Shown here piece after piece: positions 40,937 to 41,131 of a DNA stretch of 41,131 nt (the first letter of the stretch is position 1; every line of letters begins with the position of its first letter). A program made the position numbers and the translations under genes. The notes under the pieces are model-generated. The model did no database searches. It was given only the letters and a program-made list of their open reading frames with translations, and had not been told where the DNA came from. This DNA comes from a virus, in IMG/VR virus record IMGVR_UViG_3300030107_005890, positions 1-41,131 of that record; one strand, given 5' to 3'.

Positions 40937-41131
40937 TTAACCAACAGAAGGAGCAACAAGTGCAACCTCAGATGTCTCAGCAGATGCTAAGTCAAGTGGG
41001 AAGTTGTGTGCATTTCTTTCATGCATAACTTCCATACCAAGGTTTGCTCTGTTTAGAACGTCACCCCAAGTAGGAACAACCTTACCAGATGAGTCTACGA
41101 CAGACTGGTTGAAGTTGAAACCGTTAAGGTT
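40937..41131 (-). CDS. psbA: Photosystem II D1 protein, C-terminal 64 residues (5' end outside window)
   Basis: The frame is open at the right edge. The peptide begins [20 protein letters not shown] and includes [14 protein letters not shown], the D1 manganese-binding end. Numbered as D1, His332, Glu333, His337, Asp342 and Ala344 are all present. A 15-residue extension after Ala344 ([15 protein letters not shown]) is the part removed by the host CtpA protease. Cyanophages express psbA to replace photodamaged D1 and keep photosynthesis running. The rest of the gene lies beyond 41131. Confidence 0.97.
   Translation of the reverse strand, partial: NLNGFNFNQSVVDSSGKVVPTWGDVLNRANLGMEVMHERNAHNFPLDLASAETSEVALVAPSVG

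Overview
The window is part of the genome of a T4-like myovirus that infects marine cyanobacteria (a cyanomyovirus). The evidence is a mosaic of T4 core genes (homologues of gp4, gp5, gp26, gp32, gp33, gp48, gp53, gp59) and cyanobacterial-type genes: psbA (photosystem II D1), talC (transaldolase), phoH, thyX, a DUF1825 protein and a DUF4278 protein. The base composition is AT-rich, as in Prochlorococcus-infecting relatives. Almost everything reads leftwards (minus strand). Only one block, 27460-30528, reads rightwards.

Layout, right to left. (1) 41131-38003 is an auxiliary-metabolism region: the 3' end of psbA with a UUCG terminator, a class II aminoacyl-tRNA-synthetase-like gene with an unusual tRNA directly behind it, a four-CxxC protein resembling endonuclease VII, talC, glutaredoxin, and small conserved phage genes. 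(2) 38055-35510 holds a chain of short, tightly overlapping genes with strong ribosome binding sites, mostly of unknown function, ending at a terminator. (3) 35442-31722 carries nucleotide and replication/late-transcription genes: thyX, phoH, a PD-(D/E)XK nuclease, gp33, gp59 and the DUF1825 gene. (4) gp32 (31465-30560) follows its own consensus promoter and a leader of about 230 nt. (5) The rightward block encodes gp4, an unknown protein, gp48 and gp53, and meets gp32 at a bidirectional terminator. (6) 27423-1 is the tail/baseplate operon: a tube-like protein, gp26 plus a short -1 frame gene, two candidate tape-measure-like proteins, the hub (gp27-like), gp5 without lysozyme, a needle, fibre/adhesin proteins, a tail-assembly chaperone, a 2514-residue structural protein, and a giant protein running off the left end.

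How they work together: the structural genes build a contractile tail with its baseplate and fibres. gp32/gp59 and the nuclease serve DNA replication and recombination, and gp33 serves late transcription. psbA, talC, thyX and glutaredoxin keep host photosynthesis, carbon flow and deoxynucleotide supply running during infection.

The observations most worth a second look are: a well-formed programmed -1 ribosomal frameshift signal joining gp26 to the next short ORF (heptamer, 7-nt spacer, 11-bp hairpin); a class II-shaped tRNA with a GUU anticodon beside a truncated Asp/Asn-type synthetase; and a structured gp32 leader that ends in a 48-nt stretch without any G, resembling an autogenous operator.
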